From contig CAUJNA010001486.1 in the NCBI GenBank assembly GCA_963377175.1, positions 1 through 64,000 of the forward strand: a stretch of 64,000 bases of DNA, given 5' to 3'. Under the pieces are notes generated by a model. The model did not search any database and was not told the origin of the DNA. It worked only from the letters and a program-made list of their open reading frames with translations. Each line of letters opens with the position of its first letter. Position 1 is the first letter of the stretch. The DNA is from Effrenium voratum. Its lineage: Eukaryota > Sar > Dinophyceae > Suessiales > Symbiodiniaceae. This document shows positions 52,699 to 61,689 of this stretch, one piece after another. The translations under genes were made by a program, and so were the position numbers.

Positions 52699-55172
52699 AT
52701 GCCTGCATGCACGACAAAGCCTTCGCTAAGTCATGGGCATTCGGCAGCAACAGTTCGAAGGTACAGGCCCTGCAGGCCCGCTGCAATCACTCCCACAAGC
52801 ATCAAAGCATTGCAGGAGTGAAGGAACAAGGGGTATACTTCAGCACACTAACTGCAGAATACCCCCCTTCCCTGGCCCTGCAATTGGCCCAAATAGGCGT
52901 AGGAAGGGTAAGTAAAACAAGATCCTTCCAGCAAGCACTGCCACTGCACCCTAACTCCCCTAGAACCGTCACTTTGGCCGATGGAGCAGGAATGCACTCA
53001 TCCGCAGATTGGTGTCTCCCCAAACCCGAACACCCGTTGCAGGCAGTCGCCAGGCCCTGGCTGCACTGGATGCATGAGCGCAAACTCGTGCCACGTATCC
53101 TGGCACACGTCAAAAGCGGTTCTTCGGACTGCCCACTCTCGCCCTCCGAAAGCCTGGAAGCGGCAACTCTAGCGTACACCGCTTTAAAACTGCCCTGCCC
53201 TTCAGATATGAGCCCCGAGGCAGGGCAGCCATACCGACTCCACCTGCTGCATGCCCTGGCCAAATCTTGGGGTGACCCAGACATGGCCCTCCTGCCATTT
53301 TTGCAACACGGCGTGCCGACAGGAGCCGTATCAGCCTTGCCACCAAGCCTTCAATGGCCAGCAAAGAAGCCAGACTCCGTGCCGCCGCCGGATCTGGAAA
53401 TTTGTGAAGGCAACTGGAAGATGGCCGAAGACGAGCCAGAAACCGTGCAAGGCTTGCTGCGCAATGAAATTGCCAACAACTGGATTGTTGAAACCAGCCT
53501 TAGCATAGCCGACGCTCGGGAAAAATGGCCCTTCGGCATTGCCGTGGGCAAGCTAAATGTCGTATTCGCCGAAGGCAAAGAGCCTCGCCTTGTCTTGGAT
53601 AGCACCGTGTGCCAAGTCAATACCAGATGCCATTTGCCAGAGCGCCTTAGCTTGCCAATGGCATCTGATTTGGCGCTGTCCACGCAGCCAGAAGACACTC
53701 CAGGCGCCTTCATCGGAGCCAGCATTGACTTTAAAGCCGCACACAAACAAGTGCAGGTCCGCCCGGAAGAGCATGGCCTTCTGCTCTTCGCCTTTCAAGG
53801 AAAGCTCTACCACTACAGGGTGTGCCATTTTGGGGGCCGTTTCTCGGCTTTCTGGTGGCAGCGCACCGGCGCATTCTTGCTTCGTCAAGTGCATGGGTTG
53901 CTAGCCTGGAAGCCACACAAAGCCTTCCTCTTTGTGGACGACCTGCTCTGTGCACTCTTCCGGGATAGCGCACCAGACATGTTTGCCTTAGTGGTGCTCT
54001 TCTTTTGTGCCATTGCAGCACCCATTTCGTGGAAAAAGGCGCAATTCCAGGATAGCCTGGTTTGGTGCGGTTGGGAGATCAACTTCTCTCACGACACCAT
54101 TCAGCTCATGTCCGCTAAGCTAGCCAAGCTGGACGCCTTGATCAAATCCCTGTTGGGAAATCGACGTGTGCCCCGCAAAACACTCGAGCAGTGCATAGGC
54201 CTGCTTATTTGGGCCACCAGCATTGCCCTACACCTCAGGTCCTGGCTAGCACCGCTTTACGCGGACCTCAACAGCCCACCGGGCTCCATGCACTCAATAC
54301 CGCCGCAAATGTGGTCAGCCTTTCGAGCATCCTTGACTAAGGACCTCAAAACTAGCCATAGCCTCCCAGGCTTGTGGATCACAGCGGGCTCCAAAATCTT
54401 GGAAATTTCAGGCCGCACCATGCATTGCCCTCAAGACATGCCGCAAGTGCCTGGCACTAGCAAGCCCACATGGGTGCGCATCGCAGACCCCAACAACCCA
54501 TACACCAGCCTTTCCAAGTCAAGCCAACAGTGCCTTACTTGGCTGGCGTCGTGCTTTCGACACTCGCCCATCCAGCCTTTGGCGCGGCCACGCCAGCTGC
54601 AAGCTCTGGCTGCCGCCGACGCGTGTGCCGAAGATGATGTGGTGGGGATTGGGGGCTGGGCAATCACATCCTCCCAAGTGGTGTGGTTCGCCGAGACCTG
54701 GAACATGCAAGACATAAGAGCCGTGTGGCCTTGCCTCGTCAAGCCGGGACAGCGGTACATCGCATGCTTTGAAACTCTTGCACAGTTAGCGCTGCTGCAA
54801 GCAACCCACAGCCACATTGGTGGTGGGCACTACTCGTTTAGCATGCCTTCCGGCACAGATAATTCCGCCACGGAAGCAAGCCTTAACAAACTGTTCACGA
54901 CCTCCTGGCCGTTGCAACTTTTTGTGCAATTAACAGCCTTCTGGGACAACGTGCTGCTGCAGCCGACGCACGTTCCAGGAAGGTGCAATGATTGGGCGGA
55001 CGATCTCAGCAGAGGTCGGTTGGCCCGGTTCAGCCATCGCCCTGAAAGTCGCATACGCTTCAGCCCTGCAAGCCTAGCGATGTCAGGCCGAGGAATTCAA
55101 CTGTGTCCGATGCACCACCCAGCGTGCATGGTGACGCTAGCATCTGCCCTGCCAGGTACAACCCCACTCTGA
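52632..55172 (+). CDS. RT-RNase H polyprotein of element 2
   Basis: 846 codons from ATG 52632 to TGA 55170-55172 with no interruption. The first 100 residues are the tail of the methyltransferase-like domain, so this ATG may be only the first Met after a frame break. RT follows: RLVLDSTVCQVN and RLSLPMASDL, GASIDFKAAHKQVQVRPEEH (motif A, first Asp), FGGRFSAFWWQR, and AFLFVDDLLCALFRD (motif C, VDD), then ISWKKAQFQDSLVWCGWEIN (primer grip). The thumb-like VPRKTLEQCIGLLIWAT follows. RNase H at about 54590-55030 has AAADACAEDDVVGIGGW, CFETLAQLALLQ, SGTDNSATEASLN and HVPGRCNDWADDLSRG, so the D, E and D residues are all present. This is a DIRS-type RT. Its integrity next to the broken recombinase is notable. 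Confidence 0.75.
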   Translation: MSWLEEANFQMLRDHQCALVWVDACMHDKAFAKSWAFGSNSSKVQALQARCNHSHKHQSIAGVKEQGVYFSTLTAEYPPSLALQLAQIGVGRVSKTRSFQQALPLHPNSPRTVTLADGAGMHSSADWCLPKPEHPLQAVARPWLHWMHERKLVPRILAHVKSGSSDCPLSPSESLEAATLAYTALKLPCPSDMSPEAGQPYRLHLLHALAKSWGDPDMALLPFLQHGVPTGAVSALPPSLQWPAKKPDSVPPPDLEICEGNWKMAEDEPETVQGLLRNEIANNWIVETSLSIADAREKWPFGIAVGKLNVVFAEGKEPRLVLDSTVCQVNTRCHLPERLSLPMASDLALSTQPEDTPGAFIGASIDFKAAHKQVQVRPEEHGLLLFAFQGKLYHYRVCHFGGRFSAFWWQRTGAFLLRQVHGLLAWKPHKAFLFVDDLLCALFRDSAPDMFALVVLFFCAIAAPISWKKAQFQDSLVWCGWEINFSHDTIQLMSAKLAKLDALIKSLLGNRRVPRKTLEQCIGLLIWATSIALHLRSWLAPLYADLNSPPGSMHSIPPQMWSAFRASLTKDLKTSHSLPGLWITAGSKILEISGRTMHCPQDMPQVPGTSKPTWVRIADPNNPYTSLSKSSQQCLTWLASCFRHSPIQPLARPRQLQALAAADACAEDDVVGIGGWAITSSQVVWFAETWNMQDIRAVWPCLVKPGQRYIACFETLAQLALLQATHSHIGGGHYSFSMPSGTDNSATEASLNKLFTTSWPLQLFVQLTAFWDNVLLQPTHVPGRCNDWADDLSRGRLARFSHRPESRIRFSPASLAMSGRGIQLCPMHHPACMVTLASALPGTTPL

Positions 55173-55430
55173 AGGGCGGGTCATCAATGGCTCATGAATG
55201 GACAAGGTTGGCTCATGAATGGACAAGGTTGGCTCATGAATGGGCAAGGTTGGCTCATGAATGCCCCGCAGGTCATAGCCGCTGAGACAAGTGTCCTTCG
55301 CCGGTCTCGTCATGAGGCCGAGGTGTCCCAAGCGTTTTGACCGACGCCATCGGTCAATTCATCTGAGGTCTCATAAGTGAAGGACCTCGCACATTTCACT
55401 CACTTTGTGTACAGGTAGGGGCTGATGAGG
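55173..55430 (-). repeat. Inverted copy of the fibre-flank repeat
   Basis: The reverse complement matches 37370-37560 and 40100-40375: GACGCCATCGGTCAATTCAT, GAGACAAGTGTCC, CTCATAAGTGAAGGA. It also has four GGCTCATGAATG repeats of 17-18 bp (GGACAAGGTTGGCTCATGAA) at 55187-55262. Confidence 0.75.
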
Positions 55431-55585
55431 CCTTCGGCCCAGCGGGTTCGCTTTTACCGGGGTTGCCTGAATCACTGAAGGGGGGGTCAATGTGCCTCCT
55501 GCTCCAGGCGCACTAGTGCCCTGGAAGCAGTGCAACTTTCAGCAATCCCGGTAAAAAGAACTGCGGCCGCTTCGGACGAGCTTTG
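55431..55585. other. Junction segment before the copia remnant
   Basis: No gene. Contains ACCGGGGTTGCCTGAATCAC and a later ATCCCGGTAAAAAGAACTGC, which form an imperfect inverted pair (TTTTACCGGG / CCCGGTAAAA) about 100 bp apart. Confidence 0.5.
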
Positions 55586-56447
55586 TTCTTTTGAGGTTTC
55601 ATGTTTGGGTTCAAGCTAGGAGCAGTGCGACATGCCTTAACTTGTTGGGAGCCAAGCCGGGAAGATAAAGCATCTGGATGGAAAGCTGATATGGATTCAG
55701 GGCAAGGCGCGTGCTGGGGAGATAAGTTGTGCTGCAGTATCAACTGCAGTGAACGTTGCGGACCTGATGACGAAGGCTTTGCCAAAGCCTAGGATGAAGA
55801 CGGCATTCCTGTGGGCGAAGACGCATTCACAGAACAGCAGGAGAAGCTGGGGTTGAAACTGGCTATTCGGCGTACGCAGCGAGATTTGACAGAAGAGTGT
55901 GGGCTGCAGACAAGCAGCAGTGTGACACTTGCAAAGCGAGTTTTGCGGATTGGAATGATGTCCAGTTTGATGATAAGGGGTGCAGCAACAGTTCAACCTG
56001 AAGACGCCTTGGGCCCGAGCCCAATGGTAGAGTTCAACTTCGGCCTTGGCGACTTGTGCAACGTTTGTGCTATTGTTGTGCGGCATGGATTGCTTACACT
56101 GTTGTCAGGTTTGCAGTTTTGCTTGTGGGATGCGTGTGCGGGTGCAGTAGGACACAACCAGAAGTGGGCTGTGGAATGAGGAGCGTAAGCCATTCGGTTG
56201 ACGCGCATGATGAGGCTTTGCTTGAGCCGCGGCTTGCAACAGACGACAAGGACACCAGCACACCCCGGATTGGCGGCGAGTTGTGAAGAAGAATGAGATC
56301 GAGGCATCAGCCCCTCAGGATCACTCAGCTGTGTGTGTGACCACATACGGCAGGTACTATCACAAGAGGCGCTGCAAGTGGTTGAAGCAGTCAAGTGGTT
56401 TTGAGCAGATTCCTGAGGTAGTTGCCTTACAGAAGGGACTCATGTGA
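55586..56447 (+). pseudogene. Ty1/copia RNase H end and 3' small ORF
   Basis: VQARSSATCLNLLGAKPG then, after a one-base shift, KIKHLDGKLIWIQGKARAGE and NVADLMTKALPKPRMKTAFL form the end of copia RNase H, the continuation of the fragment ending at 43960. Downstream, RFAVLLVGCVCGCSR is a short hydrophobic segment, and after a frameshift VCVTTYGRYYHKRRCKWLKQ is followed by the end of the frame at TGA 56445-56447. The motif V-x-V-T-x-Y-G-x-Y-Y-H-x(3)-C-x(2)-L is the Ada-like signature I associate with a small reading frame at the 3' end of dinoflagellate copia elements. All parts are frameshifted. Confidence 0.7.
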
Positions 56448-56529
56448 GCCGGGTGAAAGAGCTTGGCTTGCGAAGCACTTCGATTTGCTGCTACAGATTG
56501 AAGCCGCTGGATTTGCACTTGAATACGGA

Positions 56530-56835
56530 GGGCCATTTTTTTTAGGATTTTTTTCGTTTTTTAGGAATTATTTTTGTTTTTCAGGGTGGGTGGCTTTTCG
56601 GCTTTTTGGCTTTTGTGGCTTTTACGTGGGTTTATGTAGCTTTTGTGGCTTTTCATTTCGCATCCTCTGCATTCACAGTTCCTCTCTTTCGGCTTTTTGG
56701 CTTTGTGGCTTTTGGCGGCTTTCTGGCTTTGGCTTTTCGCATCCTCTGCTTTCCCAGTTGGTTTTTGCTTGGCTTCCTGCATCCTCAGCATCGCAAGTTC
56801 CTCTCTGGTGCCCCCCGCCACCCCCCTTTCGATTA
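56530..56835. repeat. GGCTTTTTGGCTTTTGTGGC low-complexity repeat
   Basis: Irregular repeats of TTTTGGCTTTTTGGC and TTTCGCATCCTCTGC (at 56658 and 56737). No gene. Confidence 0.65.
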
Positions 56836-56839
56836 AAAT

Positions 56840-58060
56840 GCACGCCTAGTTGAATCATCACTTTTTCGATCATCATGCGACAGCTGCTTTTTAGATTCTT
56901 TGGCTGCCGTTTTACAGGGATTAGTTTGCCCGTATTTGAATCCTCACTTTTACCATGAGGCCTTGGCGCAGAGGCACTGATGCCCCCCCCGCTGTTTTTT
57001 TTATAAATATTTTTTTTGGCCCATTGAATCATCACTTTTTTCAATCATCATCCCCCCCGACTTTTTGCCCCTGATTGAATCATCACCTTTTCAATCATCA
57101 TGGGGGGAATTGCCGCCCCCCCCCCTCGCTATGTTTTAGGTGTTTTACAGGGGTTAGTTTGCCCGTGATTGAATCCTCACTTGTACCATGAGGCCTTGCC
57201 GCAGAGGAACTGATGACCCCCCCGCTGCTGTTTAATATTTTTTTGGCCCTACTTGAATCATCACTTTTTCAATCATCGTCGGGGGGGCTGCCGCCCCCCC
57301 CAACCCCCCCGCTATTTTTGGGACTTTGTGCCCCGAATTGAATCATCACTTTTTCGATCATCATGCGACCGCTACTTTTTAGATTCTTTGCCCCTAATTG
57401 TTCGATCATCATGGGGGGGCTGCCGCCCCCCCCAACCCCCCCGCTATTTTTTAGACTTTTTGCCCCTGATTGAATCATCACTTTTTCGATCTACAGGGAT
57501 TAGTTTGCCCGTACTTTAATCCTCACTTGTACCATGAGGCCTTGCCGCAGAGGAACTGATGACCCCCCCGCTGCTTTTTTAATATTTTTTGTTTGCCCTA
57601 ATTGAATCATCACTTTTTCAATCATCGTGGGGGGGGGCTTGCGCCCCACCCCGTCACAACCGCTTTTTTTTGGACTTTGTGCCCGATAATTGAATCATCA
57701 CTTTTTCGATCATCATGCGACCGCTACTTTTTAGATTCTTTGCCCCTAATTGTTCGATCATCATGGGGGGGGCTGCCGCCCCCCCCAACCCCCCCGCTAT
57801 TTTTTAGACTTTTTGCCCCTGATTGAATCATCACTTTGTCGATCATCATGGGGGGGGCTGCCGCCCCCCCCAACCCCCCGCGCCTTTAATTGAATCCTCA
57901 CTTTTTCAATCATCATGGCGGGGGCTGCCGCCCCCCCCCCAACCCCCCCGCTAGTTTTGGACTTTTTGCCGCTAATTGAATCATCACTTTTTCGATCATC
58001 ATGCGACCGCTACTTTTTAGATTCTTTGCCCCTAATTGATTGATCATCATGGGGGAACCC
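56840..58060. repeat. Satellite with TTGAATCATCACTTTTTCGA and G/C palindrome
   Basis: Units of about 75-100 bp combine TTGAATCATCACTTTTTCGA, ATCATCATGCGACCGCTAC, TTTTTAGATTCTTTGCCCCT and a G7-CTGCCG-C7 palindrome (GGGGGGGCTGCCGCCCCCCC) near 57285, 57416, 57773, 57853 and 57928. Larger blocks repeat at about 350 bp (for example 57180 and 57515). Confidence 0.8.
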
Positions 58061-58310
58061 CCCCGCGCCTTTTGCGGGAAGCCAATGGGGATGTTGAAAA
58101 CGATGCTGATGATGTTGACGGACGCGAAAAATACGCACATTTCGCGAGAAAATGCTGTAAATTACAGAATTTTAGTAGCCAGGACGGAAAACAAAAAAAT
58201 CCTAAAATTGTTTTTGGGGGCATGTACTTTTACAAGTAAGGTCCGGCAGAGCCGGGGGGCGGAAGTTTCAAAGCAGTGAACAACTATAGTTTGGAGAACT
58301 GTCCTTGGCC
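58061..58310. other. Short unique segment
   Basis: A 67-codon plus frame (58036-58239) has no recognised family. Nothing else seen. Confidence 0.35.
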
Positions 58311-58315
58311 CCTTG

Positions 58316-58316
<1 letters not shown>

Positions 58317-58352
<36 letters not shown>

Positions 58353-58475
58353 CTCTCTTTCTCTCTTTCTCTCTTTCTCTTTTTTCTGTTTCTCTGTCTC
58401 TTTTTCTCTCTTTCTATCTATCTCTCTAGCTATCTCTATATCTGTTTATTGATCTATCTATCTACCCATCTTTCT
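58317..58475. repeat. CT and TCTA microsatellites
   Basis: A pure TC run at 58319-58346 passes into TTTCTCTC and then TATC repeats. A related TATC stretch is at 58856-59075. Confidence 0.9.
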
Positions 58476-59500
58476 CTGCACTTAAAAGTTGCGATGTTCA
58501 ATCCCCGAAAGTTGACTTCGCGTACTACTTTCGTACTTAAAAGTTGCGATTTTCGTGCCCCAGCTGCGAAACTGGACTTCACGTACTACTTTCGTAGTTA
58601 AAAGTTGCGATTTTCGAGCCCCAGCTACGAAAGTGGACTTCGCGTACTACTTTCGTACTAAAAAGTAGCGATTTTCGAGCCCCAGCTGCGAAAGTGGACT
58701 TTGCGTACTACTTTCGTACTTAACAGTTGCGATTTTCAAGCCCCGGCTGCGAAAGTGGACTTTGCGCACTACTTTCGTACTTAAAAGTTGCGATTTTCAA
58801 GCCCCAGCTGCGAAAGTTGACTTCGCGTACTACTTTCGTACTTAAAAGTTGCGATTTATCTATAGATCTACCTATCTATCTACCTCTCTATCTCCTATCT
58901 AGCTATCTACCTCTCTATTTATTTATCTCTCTATCTCTTTATCTATCTAGCTAGTTATTTGTCTATCTATCTACAAATCTATCTATCTCTGTCTATCTCT
59001 GTTTCTATATCTCTTTCTATCTATTTCTCTAGCTATCTCTATATCTGTTTATTGATCTATCTATCTACCCATCTTTCTCTGCACTTAAAAGTTGCGATGT
59101 TCAATCCCCGAAAGTTGACTTCGCGTACTACTTTCGTACTTAAAAGTTGCGATTTTCGAGCCCCAGCTGCGAAACTGGACTTCACGTACTACTTTCGTAG
59201 TTTAAAGTTGCGATTTTCGAGCCCCAGCTACGAAAGTGGACTTCGCGTACTACTTTCGTACTAAAAAGTCGCGATTTTCGAGCCCCAGCTGCGAAAGTGG
59301 ACTTTGCGTACTACTTTCGTATTTAAAAGTTGCGATTTTCAAGCCCCGGCTGCGAAAGTGGACTTTGCGCACTACTTTCGTTTGCGCACTACTTTCGTAC
59401 TTAAAAGTTGCGATTTTCAAGCCCCAGCTGCGAAAGTTGACTTCGCGTACTACTTTCGTACTTAAAAGTTGCGATTTTCGAGCCCCGGCTGCGAAAGTTG
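58476..59500. repeat. About 60-bp tandem repeats, whole block duplicated
   Basis: Units containing ACTACTTTCGTACTTAAAAG then TTGCGATTTTCGAGCCCCAG and CTGCGAAAGTGGACTT repeat about six times in 58480-58855. The entire block with its preceding microsatellite (ATCTCTATATCTGTTTATTG at 58433) appears again at 59040-59500. Confidence 0.85.
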
Positions 59501-59815
59501 ACCTTGCAAAAATGCTGCGCCTGCCACAAAATCTGTGCTTGACCTTGCGAAAGTGCTGCGCCTGCCACAAAATCTGTACTTGACCTTGCGAAAGTGCTGC
59601 GCGTGCCACGAATTTTGCACTTGACCTTGCGAAAGTGCTGCTCCTGCCACAAATTCTGTACTTGACCTTGCGAAAGTGATGCGCCTGCCACGAATTTTGT
59701 ACTTGACCTTGCGAAAGTGCTGCGCCTGCCACGAAATTTGCACTTGACCTTGCGAAAGTGCTGCGCCTGCCACGAAATCTATACTTGACCTTGCGAAAGT
59801 GCTGCACCTGCCACG
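59500..59815. repeat. 41-bp tandem repeat
   Basis: GACCTTGCGAAAGTGCTGCG with CTGCCACGAAAT-type ends repeats at 59541, 59582, 59623 and on to about 59815, seven units. Confidence 0.9.
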
Positions 59816-60680
59816 CAATTCAATCCTAGCGAAACCTTCGCGCGGCCGTGCCAATGGTCCCGTCTCCGAGACCGTTCCGAGACCGTTCCGAGACCGTTCC
59901 GGGACCGTTCCGAGACCGCCTCCGTACAGGAGTCGCGACCGAGGTGGTTTGCGCACTGTCCGGAAGCCCAATTCACGCATGGCACCAACGTTTCTGCAAC
60001 TTGCTATCCCCCAGCTCGCAGAAAGTGGACGCAGCACCTTGCGAAAGTGCTGCGCCTGCCACGTAATCTGTACTCGACCTCGCGAAAGTGCTGCGCCTGC
60101 CACGAAATCTATACTTGACCTTGCGAAAGTGCTGCACCTGCCACGCAATTCAAACCTAGCGAAACCTTCGCGCGGCCGCGCCAATGGTCCCGTCTCCGAG
60201 ACCGTTCCGAGACCGTTCCGAGACCGTTCCGGGACCGTTCCGAGACCGCCTCCGTACAGGCGTCGCGACCAAGGTGGTTTGCGCACTGTCCGGAAGCCCA
60301 ATTCACGCATGGCACCAACGTTTCTGCAACTTGCTATCCCCCAGCTCGCAGAAAGTGGACGCAGCACCTTGCGAAAGTGCTGCTCCTGCCACGAAATCTG
60401 TACTCGACCTCGCGAAAGTGCTGCGCCTGCCACGAAATCTATACTTGACCTTGCGAAAGTGCTGCACCTGCCACGCAATTCAAACCTAGCGAAACCTTCG
60501 CGCGGCAGTGCCAATGGTCCCGTCTCCGAGACCGTTCCGAGACCGTTCCGAGACCGTTCCGGGACCGTTCCGAGACCGCCTCCGTACAGGCGTCGCGACC
60601 GAGGTGGTTTGCGCACTGTCCGGAAGCCCAATTCACGCATGGCACCAACGTTTCCGCAACTTGCTATCCCCCAGCTCTCC
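59816..60680. repeat. 330-bp higher-order repeat, three copies
   Basis: Copies start at about 59820, 60150 and 60480 (CAA[T/A]CCTAGCGAAACCTTCG). Each contains GAGACCGTTCC repeats, a region ending GCTATCCCCCAGCTC, and in the first two copies a few 41-bp units. A long open frame runs through on both strands because the period is a multiple of three; I do not regard it as a gene. Confidence 0.9.
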
Positions 60681-60717
60681 TGATTTCAGCTTTTCTCGTA
60701 GCTTTTTTCGCGCACAT

Positions 60718-60945
60718 CCATGTATCTTAAAGCTATCTATCTGTCAAGCTGGTTATATGTCAAAGCTATCTCTCTGTCATGCTAGTCTTTGGAAAGCTAT
60801 CTATGTGTTAAGCTGGCTATATGTCAAAGCTATCTATCTGTCATGCTGGCCTATTGGAAAGCTTTATATCTGTCAAGCTAGCTATATGTCAAAGCTATCT
60901 ATTTGTCATGCTAGCTACCTGTCATAGCTATATGTCAAAGCAGCT
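60718..60945. repeat. AAGCTATCTATCTGTCA repeat
   Basis: About ten units alternating AAGCTATCTATCTGTCA, TGCTGGC and GCTATATGTCA, each 17-22 bp. Confidence 0.8.
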
Positions 60946-60949
60946 AGCT

Positions 60950-61689
60950 CATTTAGTTCCAGTACTACGGAAGTTTCTTGTTAAACTTCCTTTGATCATA
61001 GCAGTTTGTAGTACGCCATTACCCAACGCGGTATTTGGCTCAAGTTTACAACCCGGCGACTCATCCCGCCATTGCCGACAAAAGCGCTGGCAGCGGCGCC
61101 GTCCCGGTGCGTGGGTGACCGAACCCCACGCCCCGGAGTACGGCGGCTGGGCGCTCTTGGGCGTGGGTCAGGATTGTGTTGGGGTTTGCTTTGTTGCTGC
61201 TGCTCCGCTTTTGCTTGGTTAATTGCTTTGCTCGCTTGCTTGCTGCGCTCGCTTGGTTGGCTGCGCTGGTCCCCTTTCCTGTTTGGGTTTTGCGGTTAAA
61301 CAGGATCCCCCGTTTGTTATCTGTGTGGTTCATTGCCAGCCGAGGGCACCACTTTGCCCTTGGGACTGGGGGGCTTAAATTGTCTCTTCTTGTTGGTGGG
61401 TTAGGGCCTGTTTATTCTCTCCCGAAATACTGTTTCAAACCCTTTCGCAGGTTATCAGCCGTAGGATTCGTCCTCGGTTGGCGCCGCGAACCCCTTTTAA
61501 TAATAACCCTGCAGGTACCGTAGGTTTCTGTAGGCGTCATGTCGGGAATCACTGAGGACGGACCTCCATGACCGACGAATGGGTTCTCGGCCAGGCCGGA
61601 ATCTTGGACGTTGTGAATGACGACCAAGTGCCCGGACAGCCGATGTTTTCCGGTCCTGACTTTTGTCGGACCACTCTTTTTCAGAAGCA
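60950..61689. other. Leader region before the Gag-like gene
   Basis: No gene recognised. GCTTGCTTGCTGCGCTCGCTTGGTTGGCTGCGC is a GCTTGG-type low-complexity patch near 61225-61265. It could be an LTR or 5' untranslated region of the element that follows, but without a second LTR in the window this cannot be tested. Confidence 0.3.

Larger units (their letters stand above)
43966..55585 (+). mobile_element. YR retroelement 2 with methyltransferase-like module, inserted in copia
   Basis: All recognised frames are on plus, in the order: membrane/zinc-motif ORF, 127-bp repeats, membrane ORF, helical ORF, Pro- and Cys-rich ORF, tyrosine recombinase, CCCH Gag-like protein, cytosine-methyltransferase-like domain, RT-RNase H. 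I could not define terminal repeats. The last 400 bp include an inverted copy of the fibre-flank repeat, so the true right end of the element may lie between 55175 and 55585. Codon use is GC-rich with a very frequent GCC TTG pairing, unlike element 1. Confidence 0.65.
43058..56447 (+). mobile_element. Ty1/copia remnant interrupted by an 11.6-kb insertion
   Basis: The two halves of RNase H, 43.06-43.96 and 55.59-55.86 kb, are on the same strand and join at the point expected in the protein (after the NNLRFA strand, before the SSA...KIKHLDG region). No LTRs were recognised: the left side is cut by the half palindrome at 43057. Confidence 0.7.

Noticed and set aside
59462..60683. Long opposed open frames in the 330-bp repeat
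   Set aside because: The period is a multiple of three and the unit has no stop in those frames. Both strands are open equally and no family motif is present.
61034..61044. TTTGGCTCAAG as a relict dinoflagellate spliced leader
   Set aside because: Only the last 11 bases match my memory of the leader and the preceding bases do not. A match of this length can occur by chance.
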